Origin: Paenibacillus algorifonticola
GTDB lineage: Bacteria > Bacillota > Bacilli > Paenibacillales > Paenibacillaceae
Length of the DNA stretch: 64,000 nt
Reading direction: 5' to 3'
Assembly: GCF_000971975.1 (NCBI RefSeq)
Contig: NZ_KQ040781.1
Location: 1-64,000 of the forward strand
In this document: one piece after another, positions 33,771 through 41,944 of the stretch
Numbering within the stretch: the stretch's first letter is position 1
Layout: each line of letters begins with the position of its first letter
The notes under the pieces: generated by a model
What the model was told of the DNA's origin: nothing
What the model saw: the letters and a program-made list of their open reading frames with translations, nothing else
Databases searched by the model: none
Translations under genes and position numbers: made by a program

Positions 33771-34457
33771 ATGAAGAATATGACCATCAATATGAACGAA
33801 ACTATTTATGTAAGGGTTTGCAACCGACTTCGTAATGATATTTTGAATGGGGTTTTTGATTCGGGAATGAGATTGGTGATTGCCGATTTGGTAAAAAGGT
33901 ATGGAGTAAGCCAGATGCCAATTCGTGAAGCGCTGCAGCAGCTGCAGGGGGAGGGGGTGGTGGTGATGTTGCCGCAAAAAGGCGCTCATGTATGCAAGAT
34001 CGATGAGACCTTAATATCCAACATGTACGATATCAGAGCCTGTATTGAAGTTATGCTTGTAATGAAAGCGCTACAATTTATGTCGAATGAACGTATTCAG
34101 CAATTGGAGCAGATTGAAGCGGAATTTGAGTCCGCTGTTATTCGAAACGACTTTTCCGCCTTATTGATGCACAACGAAAATTTTCATCGTGTCATCAACA
34201 GCTGCGCAGGCAATCCCGAGGCTACACGAATTATTGATCATCGTTGGGGATTGATTGATAACCTGCGCCGCAAGTTTGGTTTTAGCAAATCGCGACTGGA
34301 GGAAGCAGTCCAGGATCATCAAAATTTGATACGCGCTATAAAAGAAAGGGATGAGCAAAGCTTGGTAAAACTAACCAGAAAGCATGTGCTGGAAGCCAAA
34401 AGTGATTTAATTATCCGGATGCAGGAAGCTGCTTCCGAAGCTCGGTCGGAGGGGTGA
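33771..34457 (+). CDS. GntR/FCD family regulator (copy 2)
   Basis: 228 residues: winged helix VRVCNRLRNDILNGVFDSG and the same SQMPIREALQQLQGEG helix as copy 1, then an FCD domain with LISNMYDIRACIEVML. The FCD metal/ligand residues (D in NMYDIR, H in HNENFHRVI) are kept in both. First gene of the operon, hence likely autoregulated. ATG 33771 has a weak AAAGG site 13 bases upstream; GTG 33735 is an alternative. It meets the permease start without a gap. Confidence 0.86.
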   Translation: MKNMTINMNETIYVRVCNRLRNDILNGVFDSGMRLVIADLVKRYGVSQMPIREALQQLQGEGVVVMLPQKGAHVCKIDETLISNMYDIRACIEVMLVMKALQFMSNERIQQLEQIEAEFESAVIRNDFSALLMHNENFHRVINSCAGNPEATRIIDHRWGLIDNLRRKFGFSKSRLEEAVQDHQNLIRAIKERDEQSLVKLTRKHVLEAKSDLIIRMQEAASEARSEG

Positions 34458-34459
34458 CG

Positions 34460-35380
34460 ATGAGAGCGCAGAACATGTGGAGGCAAATCAGAAAAGACAA
34501 AATTTTATACGTAATGGTTATTCCCGGTATTTTATATTTTTTTGTATTTGATTACATCCCAATGTATGGCGTGTTAATGGCCTTCAAGGATTATTCGATT
34601 TTTGAAGGCTTTATGGATAGCGATTGGGTAGGTCTGGCCAACTTTCAGCAATTGTTCAACACGTACGGGTTTACCCGTGCATTGCGCAATACCATAATTA
34701 TTTCCATCTACCAGTTAGTATTTGCTTTCCCTATTCCCATTCTGTTGGCTATTTTGTTGAATGAGCTGCGAAGTGTGCTGTATCAACGATTTGTACAGAC
34801 AGCGATTTATTTGCCGCATTTTGTATCATGGGTCATTATTGGCGGGATCATGTTTGCCATCTTGTCACCTTCGACCGGAGTTATTTATGAAATCGCTTCC
34901 TTCTTTGGTTACGAAGGAAAGGTGACCAACTTTTTGAACAGCAAGGAATATTTCCGGGGCTTACTGGTCGTCTCGAATATTTGGAAGGAAGCGGGATTTG
35001 GTACAGTGCTGTATATGGCTACAATTGCTACAATCAATCCTCAGCAATATGAGGCGGCAAAAGTGGACGGAGCAGGGAAGCTGCGGCAGATGTGGCATGT
35101 TACGCTGCCGGGCTTGCGGACAACAATTGTGATCCTGCTTATATTCAGGGTAGGTCAGCTGCTGAATGCCGGGTTGGAGCAGGTGTTTGCACTGTATAGC
35201 CCGCTCGTATATGAAGTTTCCGAAATTTTGGATACCTATGTATACAAGCTCGCTTTTAATGAGGCTAAGTTTGCGCTGGCAACTGCAACGGGTGTATTTA
35301 AAGCACTTGTCTGTCTGGTGTTAGTGTTGATTACCAATTATATTGCCAAAAAGATTGATTCTGAAAGTGGGTTGTTTTAA
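34460..35380 (+). CDS. ABC sugar permease, LplB type
   Basis: 306 residues, six membrane segments, MalF/LplB-like. DYIPMYGVLMAFKDY and the coupling motif QYEAAKVDGAGKLRQMWHVT are typical of importers for oligosaccharides in Paenibacillaceae. No ATPase gene is nearby, so the pair must use a shared MsmX-type ATPase. ATG 34460 follows GGAGGGG; GTG 34454 overlaps the GntR stop. Confidence 0.88.
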   Translation: MRAQNMWRQIRKDKILYVMVIPGILYFFVFDYIPMYGVLMAFKDYSIFEGFMDSDWVGLANFQQLFNTYGFTRALRNTIIISIYQLVFAFPIPILLAILLNELRSVLYQRFVQTAIYLPHFVSWVIIGGIMFAILSPSTGVIYEIASFFGYEGKVTNFLNSKEYFRGLLVVSNIWKEAGFGTVLYMATIATINPQQYEAAKVDGAGKLRQMWHVTLPGLRTTIVILLIFRVGQLLNAGLEQVFALYSPLVYEVSEILDTYVYKLAFNEAKFALATATGVFKALVCLVLVLITNYIAKKIDSESGLF

Positions 35381-36256
35381 GTGGGAGTAAAAAAAATATC
35401 ATTGGGTCAAATCATCCTGGTTATGTTTATGCTTCTTATGGCTCTGCTGACACTGTACCCGTTTTGGCATGTTCTGATGTATTCGCTTAGTGACCCAAGA
35501 CGAGTGCTTGGGGGAGGGATTTTGCTGATCCCCCGTGGTTTTTCCTTAACCTCTTATCAATTATTGCTTGACAGCAAAGGGGTTTTTGACGCTTATAAGA
35601 ACAGTCTAATTCGTCTTGTGGCAGGAACATCAATCAATATTTTTATGACGACACTATTTGCCTATCCATTGTCAGTGAAAAGATTTATAGGTCGAAACAG
35701 TATTACCTTGCTCGTATTCTTCACCATGCTGTTTCAGGGAGGCATGATACCTTCCTACCTGTTGGTGAAATCGCTTGGAATGCTGGATACATTATGGGCT
35801 TTAATTATACCCGGAGCGATTAGCGCGTGGAATTTTTTCATTATGAAAAACTATTTCCAGACTATTTCCCCGGAAATTGAAGAGTCGGCAAGTATTGACG
35901 GGGCTTCGCCGCTCCGGACATTATTTACGATAATTTTGCCATTATCCAAGCCCGTAATTGCCGCAATTGCTTTGTTTTATGCCGTGTATCACTGGAATGC
36001 CTATTTTGATGCCGTATTATATATACAATCGCAGGATACGCAGGTTCTGCAAGTGTTTTTGAGAAGCATGATGAACACCAGCTCGCTGCAGCAGCTTGGT
36101 GGCGCGGACAGCTTTATGACCAGTATTCATGCTGTAACCGAGGAGTCTGTAAAAATGGCAACGGTAGTTATTTCCGTATTGCCTATGCTGATCGTATATC
36201 CATTCATTCAGAAATATTATGTCAAAGGCATTATGATCGGATCGGTGAAGGGGTGA
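35381..36256 (+). CDS. ABC sugar permease, LplC/YtcP type
   Basis: 291 residues starting at GTG 35381, abutting the first permease. LLTLYPFWHVLMYSLSDPRR, FIGRNSITLL and coupling motif EIEESASIDGASPLRTLFTI. Six membrane segments; the C-terminal PFIQKYYVKGIMIGSVKG is the canonical end of this family. Confidence 0.88.
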   Translation: MGVKKISLGQIILVMFMLLMALLTLYPFWHVLMYSLSDPRRVLGGGILLIPRGFSLTSYQLLLDSKGVFDAYKNSLIRLVAGTSINIFMTTLFAYPLSVKRFIGRNSITLLVFFTMLFQGGMIPSYLLVKSLGMLDTLWALIIPGAISAWNFFIMKNYFQTISPEIEESASIDGASPLRTLFTIILPLSKPVIAAIALFYAVYHWNAYFDAVLYIQSQDTQVLQVFLRSMMNTSSLQQLGGADSFMTSIHAVTEESVKMATVVISVLPMLIVYPFIQKYYVKGIMIGSVKG

Positions 36257-36319
36257 TGCGGGGGAAAAGAAACAGGACATAAAATCGAAATAAAAAAACA
36301 AGCCTGGGAGGTCAAAAAC

Positions 36320-37816
36320 ATGAAAATGCTAAAGACAATGAGTATGCTGCTAGTGCTGGTATTTGTAATTTCGGCGTGCGGCACAGTAAATGACCCGGCG
36401 GTCAACCATGAAACTTCAGAAAATAAAGGCGAGGAAAGCGTCAAACCCGTCACGATTCGGGTATTACACCATCGAACAACTAATTTCCCTGAAGAAAATC
36501 CGGTACGCAGCGAAATTATAAAGCGTACAGGGATTAACTTTGAAGCGATAACAGTGGATGCGGCAGAATTGCAAAACCAGCTCAATGTAATGATTGCGTC
36601 CAATTCTCTTCCCGACATCATTGCCTTTAATTCATACCAGCTGGAAGAGCTGATCGACAACGACGTTATTATTCCATTGGATCAATTGCTGGAGCAGTAT
36701 GGTCAAGAGATTCTCGACAATAAAGGTGAATATTTAGGGAATCGGGCAACGCAAGACGGACAAATTTATGCCTTGCCTATGGGACACGGCTATCCCTCCA
36801 TGCTGGCGCTGAGAAAGGACTGGCTGGATCGTGCAGGGTTGCAAGTGCCAACAACGATTGATGAATATTATGAGGTTCTGAAAGCCTTTACAAAAGGGGA
36901 TCCCGACAAATCAGGTAAGGACAATACGTTTGGTTTGGGAGCAACTCTGGAAAACATGAATACATTCCAGCATATTTTCAGCGCGTTTGGAGTTACGTAC
37001 GACAGACCGCAGATGATTGATGGTCAGTTAAAGCCATATATCCTTCAACCCGGCTATCTGGATGCAGTCAAGTTTATAAATAAACTGTATGCAGAGGGGG
37101 TGCTGGACCCTGATTTTGCAACGATTCCGCAAATGCAGGCTTTTGAACGTCTGTGGAACGGGAATGTCGGAGCTTTTGATTTTTCACCTGTCGGGACGTC
37201 TAACAATTGGTTGTCCCGCTATACCGAGCCGCAGCCGGAATGGGTATTTCCGATTATTGCCGGACCTGAGGGACAAGGAGGACCACTTAGGGTTATAAGG
37301 GATAACGGAATGTTCTATGCCATTACAAAGTCATCCAAAAATCCTGAAGAAGCAATGAAATTGCTTAACTTTTTAAATAGCGAGGAGGGTGACCGGTTAA
37401 CTTATCTTGGCATTGAAGGTGTCCATTACAATATGGTCAATGATTCCGTAGAGTATATTGCTCCCTATGACGATGCTACTCAACATAGAAATGAAGGCGC
37501 CTTTGCTTATTATGCAATCAGTTATCGGATTGGCGGCATGGAGGATAAAATGTTGAATCAGGTAACACAAGCAGCCATTAAGCTGGGCAATGAAAAGGCA
37601 GTGGCAGATGATATGATTTACGGTCAGCCAGCTGTCGAGAAAGAACTGGGGTCTGTCCTGCGCAATTTGGAGCTGGAAATTTTCGCAACATTAGCTGTTT
37701 CCAAAGGTGATTTGGATAAGGAATATGAAGCATTTGTTAAAAAATATATGGATGCTGGCGGACAACGCTGGGTTGAGGAAGCAACGGAAATTTACCATCA
37801 GGAGCATGCCAAATAA
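36320..37816 (+). CDS. extracellular solute-binding lipoprotein (sugar ABC importer)
   Basis: 498 residues, lipobox VISAC near residue 20. RVLHHRTTNFPEENPVRSEI, NVMIASNSLPDII and YALPMGHGYPSMLALRKDWL belong to the large LplA/YtcQ type of binding proteins for oligosaccharides. Delivers substrate to the two preceding permeases. A perfect stem-loop follows before the next gene. Confidence 0.88.
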   Translation: MKMLKTMSMLLVLVFVISACGTVNDPAVNHETSENKGEESVKPVTIRVLHHRTTNFPEENPVRSEIIKRTGINFEAITVDAAELQNQLNVMIASNSLPDIIAFNSYQLEELIDNDVIIPLDQLLEQYGQEILDNKGEYLGNRATQDGQIYALPMGHGYPSMLALRKDWLDRAGLQVPTTIDEYYEVLKAFTKGDPDKSGKDNTFGLGATLENMNTFQHIFSAFGVTYDRPQMIDGQLKPYILQPGYLDAVKFINKLYAEGVLDPDFATIPQMQAFERLWNGNVGAFDFSPVGTSNNWLSRYTEPQPEWVFPIIAGPEGQGGPLRVIRDNGMFYAITKSSKNPEEAMKLLNFLNSEEGDRLTYLGIEGVHYNMVNDSVEYIAPYDDATQHRNEGAFAYYAISYRIGGMEDKMLNQVTQAAIKLGNEKAVADDMIYGQPAVEKELGSVLRNLELEIFATLAVSKGDLDKEYEAFVKKYMDAGGQRWVEEATEIYHQEHAK

Positions 37817-37855
37817 AAAAAGCTTCTTCTGACACTTGCTAGAAATCGCAAATCT

Positions 37856-37883
37856 CTCAATCCTTGAGCGATCAAGGATTGAG
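37856..37883 (+). promoter_or_regulatory. perfect 12-bp stem-loop with GCGA tetraloop
   Basis: CTCAATCCTTGA-GCGA-TCAAGGATTGAG between the transporter and enzyme genes. There is no T run, so it is more likely an mRNA-stabilising or processing hairpin (or attenuator) than a full terminator. Confidence 0.65.
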
Positions 37884-37906
37884 AAGTTCAAAAACTGAGG
37901 TGTCTT

Positions 37907-39067
37907 ATGAAAATTACAAAAATAAAAACCTACACGGTTTTTGCCTATCGAACGAACTGGATATTTGTTCAGGTTCACACGGATGAGGGAATTGTTGGGG
38001 TAGGCGAAGCAACATTGGAATATAACGAAATGGCATTATTGGGAGCAATCCAGGATTTAGAACGTTATTTGATTGGGCAAAACCCGCTGAATATTGAACA
38101 TCTTTATTATACCTTGTACCGGGATAGTTATTTCCGCGGAGGCGCGGTACTTATGTCTGCAATAAGCGCTATTGAAACCTGCCTTTGGGACATTAACGGC
38201 AAGGCATTGGGCGTTCCTGTCTATCGTCTGCTCGGAGGGAAGTGCCGGGATAAAATAAAAATTTACGCAAATGGCTGGTTTGCCAATGCGAAAACGCCCG
38301 ACCAATTTGCAGAAAAGGCTAAAGAAGCATATTCCCGCGGCATCAGAGCGCTGAAGTGGGACCCGTTTGGCAAAGCCCATTTGTCAATCAGTACAGCGGA
38401 AATGGACCATGCTTTAAATTGCATCGGCGCTGTTCGTGATGCAGTAGGCAGCGAGGTGGATCTGTTGATTGAAGGCCATGGCAGATTTAATATTCCTGCT
38501 GCCATGCAAATTGCTAGAGAAATAGAGCCGTTTAAACCGCTATTTTTTGAAGAGCCGCTTCCTCCTGATTATATCGAGGGGCTGGCTCAAATTAAGGAAC
38601 GGTCCAATGTAGCTATTGCAGCAGGGGAACGCTTATACACCAAATATGCTTTCCGGGATTTGCTGGAGAAGCGGGCAGTTGATTTTATTCAGCCTGATGT
38701 TAGCCATGCAGGGGGAATTATGGAACTTAAAAAAATTGCGGCTATGGCAGAGGCATACCATATTCCCTTTGCGCCGCATAATCCTAGCGGACCCGTTGCA
38801 AATGCAGCCACGCTGCAGCTTGCTGCTTGCGTTCCTAATTTTTTTATACTGGAAATTATGTATAACGATATCCCGTGGAGAAAGGACTTGACGGACGAGG
38901 ATCTTGTGTTCGAGGATGGCTGTATTCGTATTCCTGACAAACCAGGTATCGGAATTTCATTGAATGAGGAGGAGGCGCTCAAGTATCCGTTTCAACCGAT
39001 AAAGCTGCGGCATTACAGCGGAAACCTGACTAATATCAGACCACCGGAAGCCGTGCCCTATTTTTAG
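37907..39067 (+). CDS. enolase-superfamily sugar-acid dehydratase (mandelate racemase/galactonate dehydratase-like)
   Basis: 386 residues. Capping domain (VHTDEGIVGVGEATLE), YANGWF, ALKWDPFGKA for the catalytic region, metal ligands in LLIEGHGRFN, LFFEEPLPP and AAGERLYTK, and catalytic histidine in PHNPSGPVA. GalD-type enzymes have Asp as first metal ligand (VDFHGR); here it is Glu followed by the same H-G-R, a variation seen in related dehydratases. Probably removes water from an aldonate released from the imported glycan. The exact acid is unknown. Confidence 0.83.
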   Translation: MKITKIKTYTVFAYRTNWIFVQVHTDEGIVGVGEATLEYNEMALLGAIQDLERYLIGQNPLNIEHLYYTLYRDSYFRGGAVLMSAISAIETCLWDINGKALGVPVYRLLGGKCRDKIKIYANGWFANAKTPDQFAEKAKEAYSRGIRALKWDPFGKAHLSISTAEMDHALNCIGAVRDAVGSEVDLLIEGHGRFNIPAAMQIAREIEPFKPLFFEEPLPPDYIEGLAQIKERSNVAIAAGERLYTKYAFRDLLEKRAVDFIQPDVSHAGGIMELKKIAAMAEAYHIPFAPHNPSGPVANAATLQLAACVPNFFILEIMYNDIPWRKDLTDEDLVFEDGCIRIPDKPGIGISLNEEEALKYPFQPIKLRHYSGNLTNIRPPEAVPYF

Positions 39068-39086
39068 TGAAGGAGGAGTGAACACG

Positions 39087-39890
39087 ATGGACTTTAAAGA
39101 TCAAGTCGTGCTGGTAACAGGCTCGACACAGCATACGGGATTAGCATTGGCAACGGCATTTCTGACTGCGGGTGCAACGGTAATCGTTAATGGGGAAGAG
39201 GAAGGAATGGTTGATCAGGTTATTCGAGAGCTAAAGAAGGAATACGGGGAGAGGGTTGCGGGGGTTAAAGCAGACTTGGCACAGCCTCAAGAGGTTGAAC
39301 AATTATTCAAGCTTATCAATGATAAGTGGGGAAAATTAAATGTCCTTGTGAATAATGCTTGTATGCAGGCTGTAGGCTTTCATTTTCTTGAGTCTTCCTA
39401 TTCCGAATGGAAGCAAGTCATTGATGTTAATCTGAATGGACTGTTTGCGGTGTCACAGCAAGCCGCTCGGATGATGAAAGCGCAAGGCGGTGGAGCAATC
39501 GTTAATATAGGTTCAAATGCTGCCGCGCATGCGCTGAGAAGCCGAAGCCCTTATGTAGCGAGCAAGGGTGGAGTGGACGCATTAACCAGAGCAATGGCAC
39601 TGGATCTGGCGGAGTTTGGAATAAGAGCCAACAGCGTTGTGCCGGGTTATGTTCGCACCTCGCGCTGGGATGACATTTCAGCGTCTGAGGCTGAACGGCG
39701 CCGCTCCAACATTCCTTTAGGGATAGAGGTCATGTATGAGGATGTTATACATGCTGTTCTATTCTTGGCCAGTCATCTAGCGAAAAATATAACCGGTACC
39801 TCACTGGTGGTGGATGGTGGTATGGCAGCTCAGCTTGTACCGTCACATTGTGAAGCTGCAATGCCCAAATTAAAGGAGCTGGCAGAATGA
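39087..39890 (+). CDS. short-chain dehydrogenase/reductase
   Basis: 267 residues. VLVTGSTQHTGLALA cofactor loop (TGxxxxxG slightly altered), NNAC, catalytic S in IVNIGSNAA and Y-x3-K in PYVASKGG, FGIRANSVVPG and TSLVVDGGMA at the end. Between a dehydratase and a glycosidase-like gene it likely oxidises a sugar to its lactone or interconverts keto acids. Four-base overlap with the next gene. AGGAGG supports ATG 39087. Confidence 0.87.
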   Translation: MDFKDQVVLVTGSTQHTGLALATAFLTAGATVIVNGEEEGMVDQVIRELKKEYGERVAGVKADLAQPQEVEQLFKLINDKWGKLNVLVNNACMQAVGFHFLESSYSEWKQVIDVNLNGLFAVSQQAARMMKAQGGGAIVNIGSNAAAHALRSRSPYVASKGGVDALTRAMALDLAEFGIRANSVVPGYVRTSRWDDISASEAERRRSNIPLGIEVMYEDVIHAVLFLASHLAKNITGTSLVVDGGMAAQLVPSHCEAAMPKLKELAE

Positions 39891-41920
39891 GCGATATGCA
39901 GGTTGCCCTTGTTGAGCATAACGGGAAATTGATGATTTCCGCCGATGATCGTTTGTATCCCCCGCTTGCTTTCCGCTCTTTTCGGCCAGATGAACAAAAT
40001 GTCACTGCCTTTTATGAGGCCGGCGTAAGGGTAATGTCGCTTTTAGTCAGTGGGTTGAATTGCTCATTAGGTGTTCCTTACTCTTCGTTTGGTGAAACAT
40101 GGATTGGGGAAAACAACTATGATTTTGAGGCGCTGGATAGACAATTGGAGCTTTTTCAAACCTGTGCGCCGGAAGCAAAGCTTTTTTTAATGGTACATCT
40201 GGATACGCGTGAGTGGTGGCTGGCTGAGCATGAAGGCACGCCGAATTCATTTTCCCATTTAAGCCAGGTTGCCGGATATGATAAATGGCGCGAGGATACA
40301 GCTTTATATTTGGAAAATCTGATTGCTTATGCGGAGAAAAAATACCCGGACCTGGTGCTGGGTTACTTTCTAATGGGCGGGCGCACAACGGAATGGTTCA
40401 GCCATAGCGATTATGGTGAGTCGCATCCCCTAAAAGAAAAGGCCTATCGAAAGTATACAGGAAATGATACACGGTCTATCCCGAATGCAGAAAGCCGGAA
40501 TGAAACAGAGCTTGGCATTTTTCGGCATCCGGTCAAGCAGCATGAAGCTCTGGATTACTGGAGATTTCATCATCATCTAGTAGCAGACACTGTTTTGTAT
40601 TTTGCTGAAAGAGCCAAGCAAGCTATGGAAAACCGGAAGCTTGTAGGCGTGTTTTTCGGTTATTTGTTTGAATTGGCTTTTGACCGGCTGCTTCATGAAG
40701 GACATCTGGCTTACGAAAAGCTGTTTAACTCGCAGCATATTGATATTTACTGTGCCCCATCTTCCTATGCGCATCGTGGCTTCTCGGGCGTAGGCGCCTA
40801 TATGAATACCATTGATTCATTGCTTAGACGCAAAAAAATGTTTTTTCTTGAGTTTGATCATATTACACATCAGTCGCCAAAACAGATTGAAGGAAAGAAT
40901 ATTCCTGGTTATGACAGCAAATTTCTTAGTGAAACACAGACTTTGTCCGTGATGAGAAGAGATTTCTGTATGGCTATGGCAAAAAGGACCGGTTTATGGT
41001 GGTTCGACATGTTCGGCGGATGGTTCGATTCTCCGAATATGAAGAAGCAGATTGCGAGTATGCAAGACATTGCCAACAAGCTGCTGCCAATCCCAATGGC
41101 ATCCGCAGCGGAAATTGCTGTATTCGCGGATGCTGAATCCATGTATTACGCCGATGCTGGGGCAGATATCAATACCGATTTGCTGCTGCGGCAAATGGAT
41201 GGATTGGGCCGTATAGGCGCTCCGTATGATTTGTTTAGCCTTTCCGAGCTTCATGACCCGGAATTTAACCGTGATAAATACAAGTTCGTTATTTTTTTGA
41301 ATGCCTTTTATTTAAGTCCGCAGTCCAGGAAGCAGATTCAAGTGCTGGCAGAGAAGGGAACAGCTATTTTATGGATGTACTGTCCCGGTTTGATTACAGA
41401 AGGCGGTTTTTCTGCAGATGAAGTTACCAAAATAACAGGCTTTGAAGTTGAGTTGTCGGATTCAGCGGAACAGGTTATTGCAGTTGAACATTCCCACTAT
41501 TCATTAAAGTATGGCTTCTCGCGTTCCATCTCGCCTATTTTGCACGTATCTGATCCGGAGGCTTCCATCTGGGGGACTTATGAAAAAAGCAAGATGCCTG
41601 CTTTGGCAAGCAAGCTCATTCACGGCGCACCTCATTTTTTCTCAGGCATGGCTCCTATCCCGGGCGAATTGCTGCAAAGGATGGCCGTAATGGCAGGCGT
41701 TCATCTCTATTGTGAAACAAATGATCCTCTGTATGTAAACGATAGATTAATTGGCATACAGGCTCAGAAAGGGGGGATGTACCGCTTCCATTTTCCTAAA
41801 TCGGAAATGACAGGAGCAGTGGAACTTTTTGATGGAGCGGAGATCACTGCGATGAACGGAACAACGTTTGAGGTCGAGATTAAAGCCGGTGAAACCAAGC
41901 TTTTTCTGTTGAAGGATTAA
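39887..41920 (+). CDS. GH42-like intracellular glycosidase-type protein, substrate unknown
   Basis: 677 residues, no signal peptide. The first 400 form a TIM-barrel-like part (AFRSFRPDEQNVTAFYEAGV, KLFLMVHLDTREWW, VLGYFLMGGRTTEWF, KKMFFLEFDHITHQ, GLWWFDMFGGWF), followed by a flavodoxin-like domain (AAEIAVFADAESMYY, KFVIFLNAFYLSP, AILWMYCPGLI) and a short beta domain; this order is that of GH42 and related beta-galactosidases. E in GGRTTEWF and E in FFLEFDH are the likely acid/base and nucleophile. I do not recognise a characterised member this similar. Confidence 0.65.
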   Translation: MSDMQVALVEHNGKLMISADDRLYPPLAFRSFRPDEQNVTAFYEAGVRVMSLLVSGLNCSLGVPYSSFGETWIGENNYDFEALDRQLELFQTCAPEAKLFLMVHLDTREWWLAEHEGTPNSFSHLSQVAGYDKWREDTALYLENLIAYAEKKYPDLVLGYFLMGGRTTEWFSHSDYGESHPLKEKAYRKYTGNDTRSIPNAESRNETELGIFRHPVKQHEALDYWRFHHHLVADTVLYFAERAKQAMENRKLVGVFFGYLFELAFDRLLHEGHLAYEKLFNSQHIDIYCAPSSYAHRGFSGVGAYMNTIDSLLRRKKMFFLEFDHITHQSPKQIEGKNIPGYDSKFLSETQTLSVMRRDFCMAMAKRTGLWWFDMFGGWFDSPNMKKQIASMQDIANKLLPIPMASAAEIAVFADAESMYYADAGADINTDLLLRQMDGLGRIGAPYDLFSLSELHDPEFNRDKYKFVIFLNAFYLSPQSRKQIQVLAEKGTAILWMYCPGLITEGGFSADEVTKITGFEVELSDSAEQVIAVEHSHYSLKYGFSRSISPILHVSDPEASIWGTYEKSKMPALASKLIHGAPHFFSGMAPIPGELLQRMAVMAGVHLYCETNDPLYVNDRLIGIQAQKGGMYRFHFPKSEMTGAVELFDGAEITAMNGTTFEVEIKAGETKLFLLKD

Positions 41921-41944
41921 ACGACTCCAAGGGAGGTTTGATTG

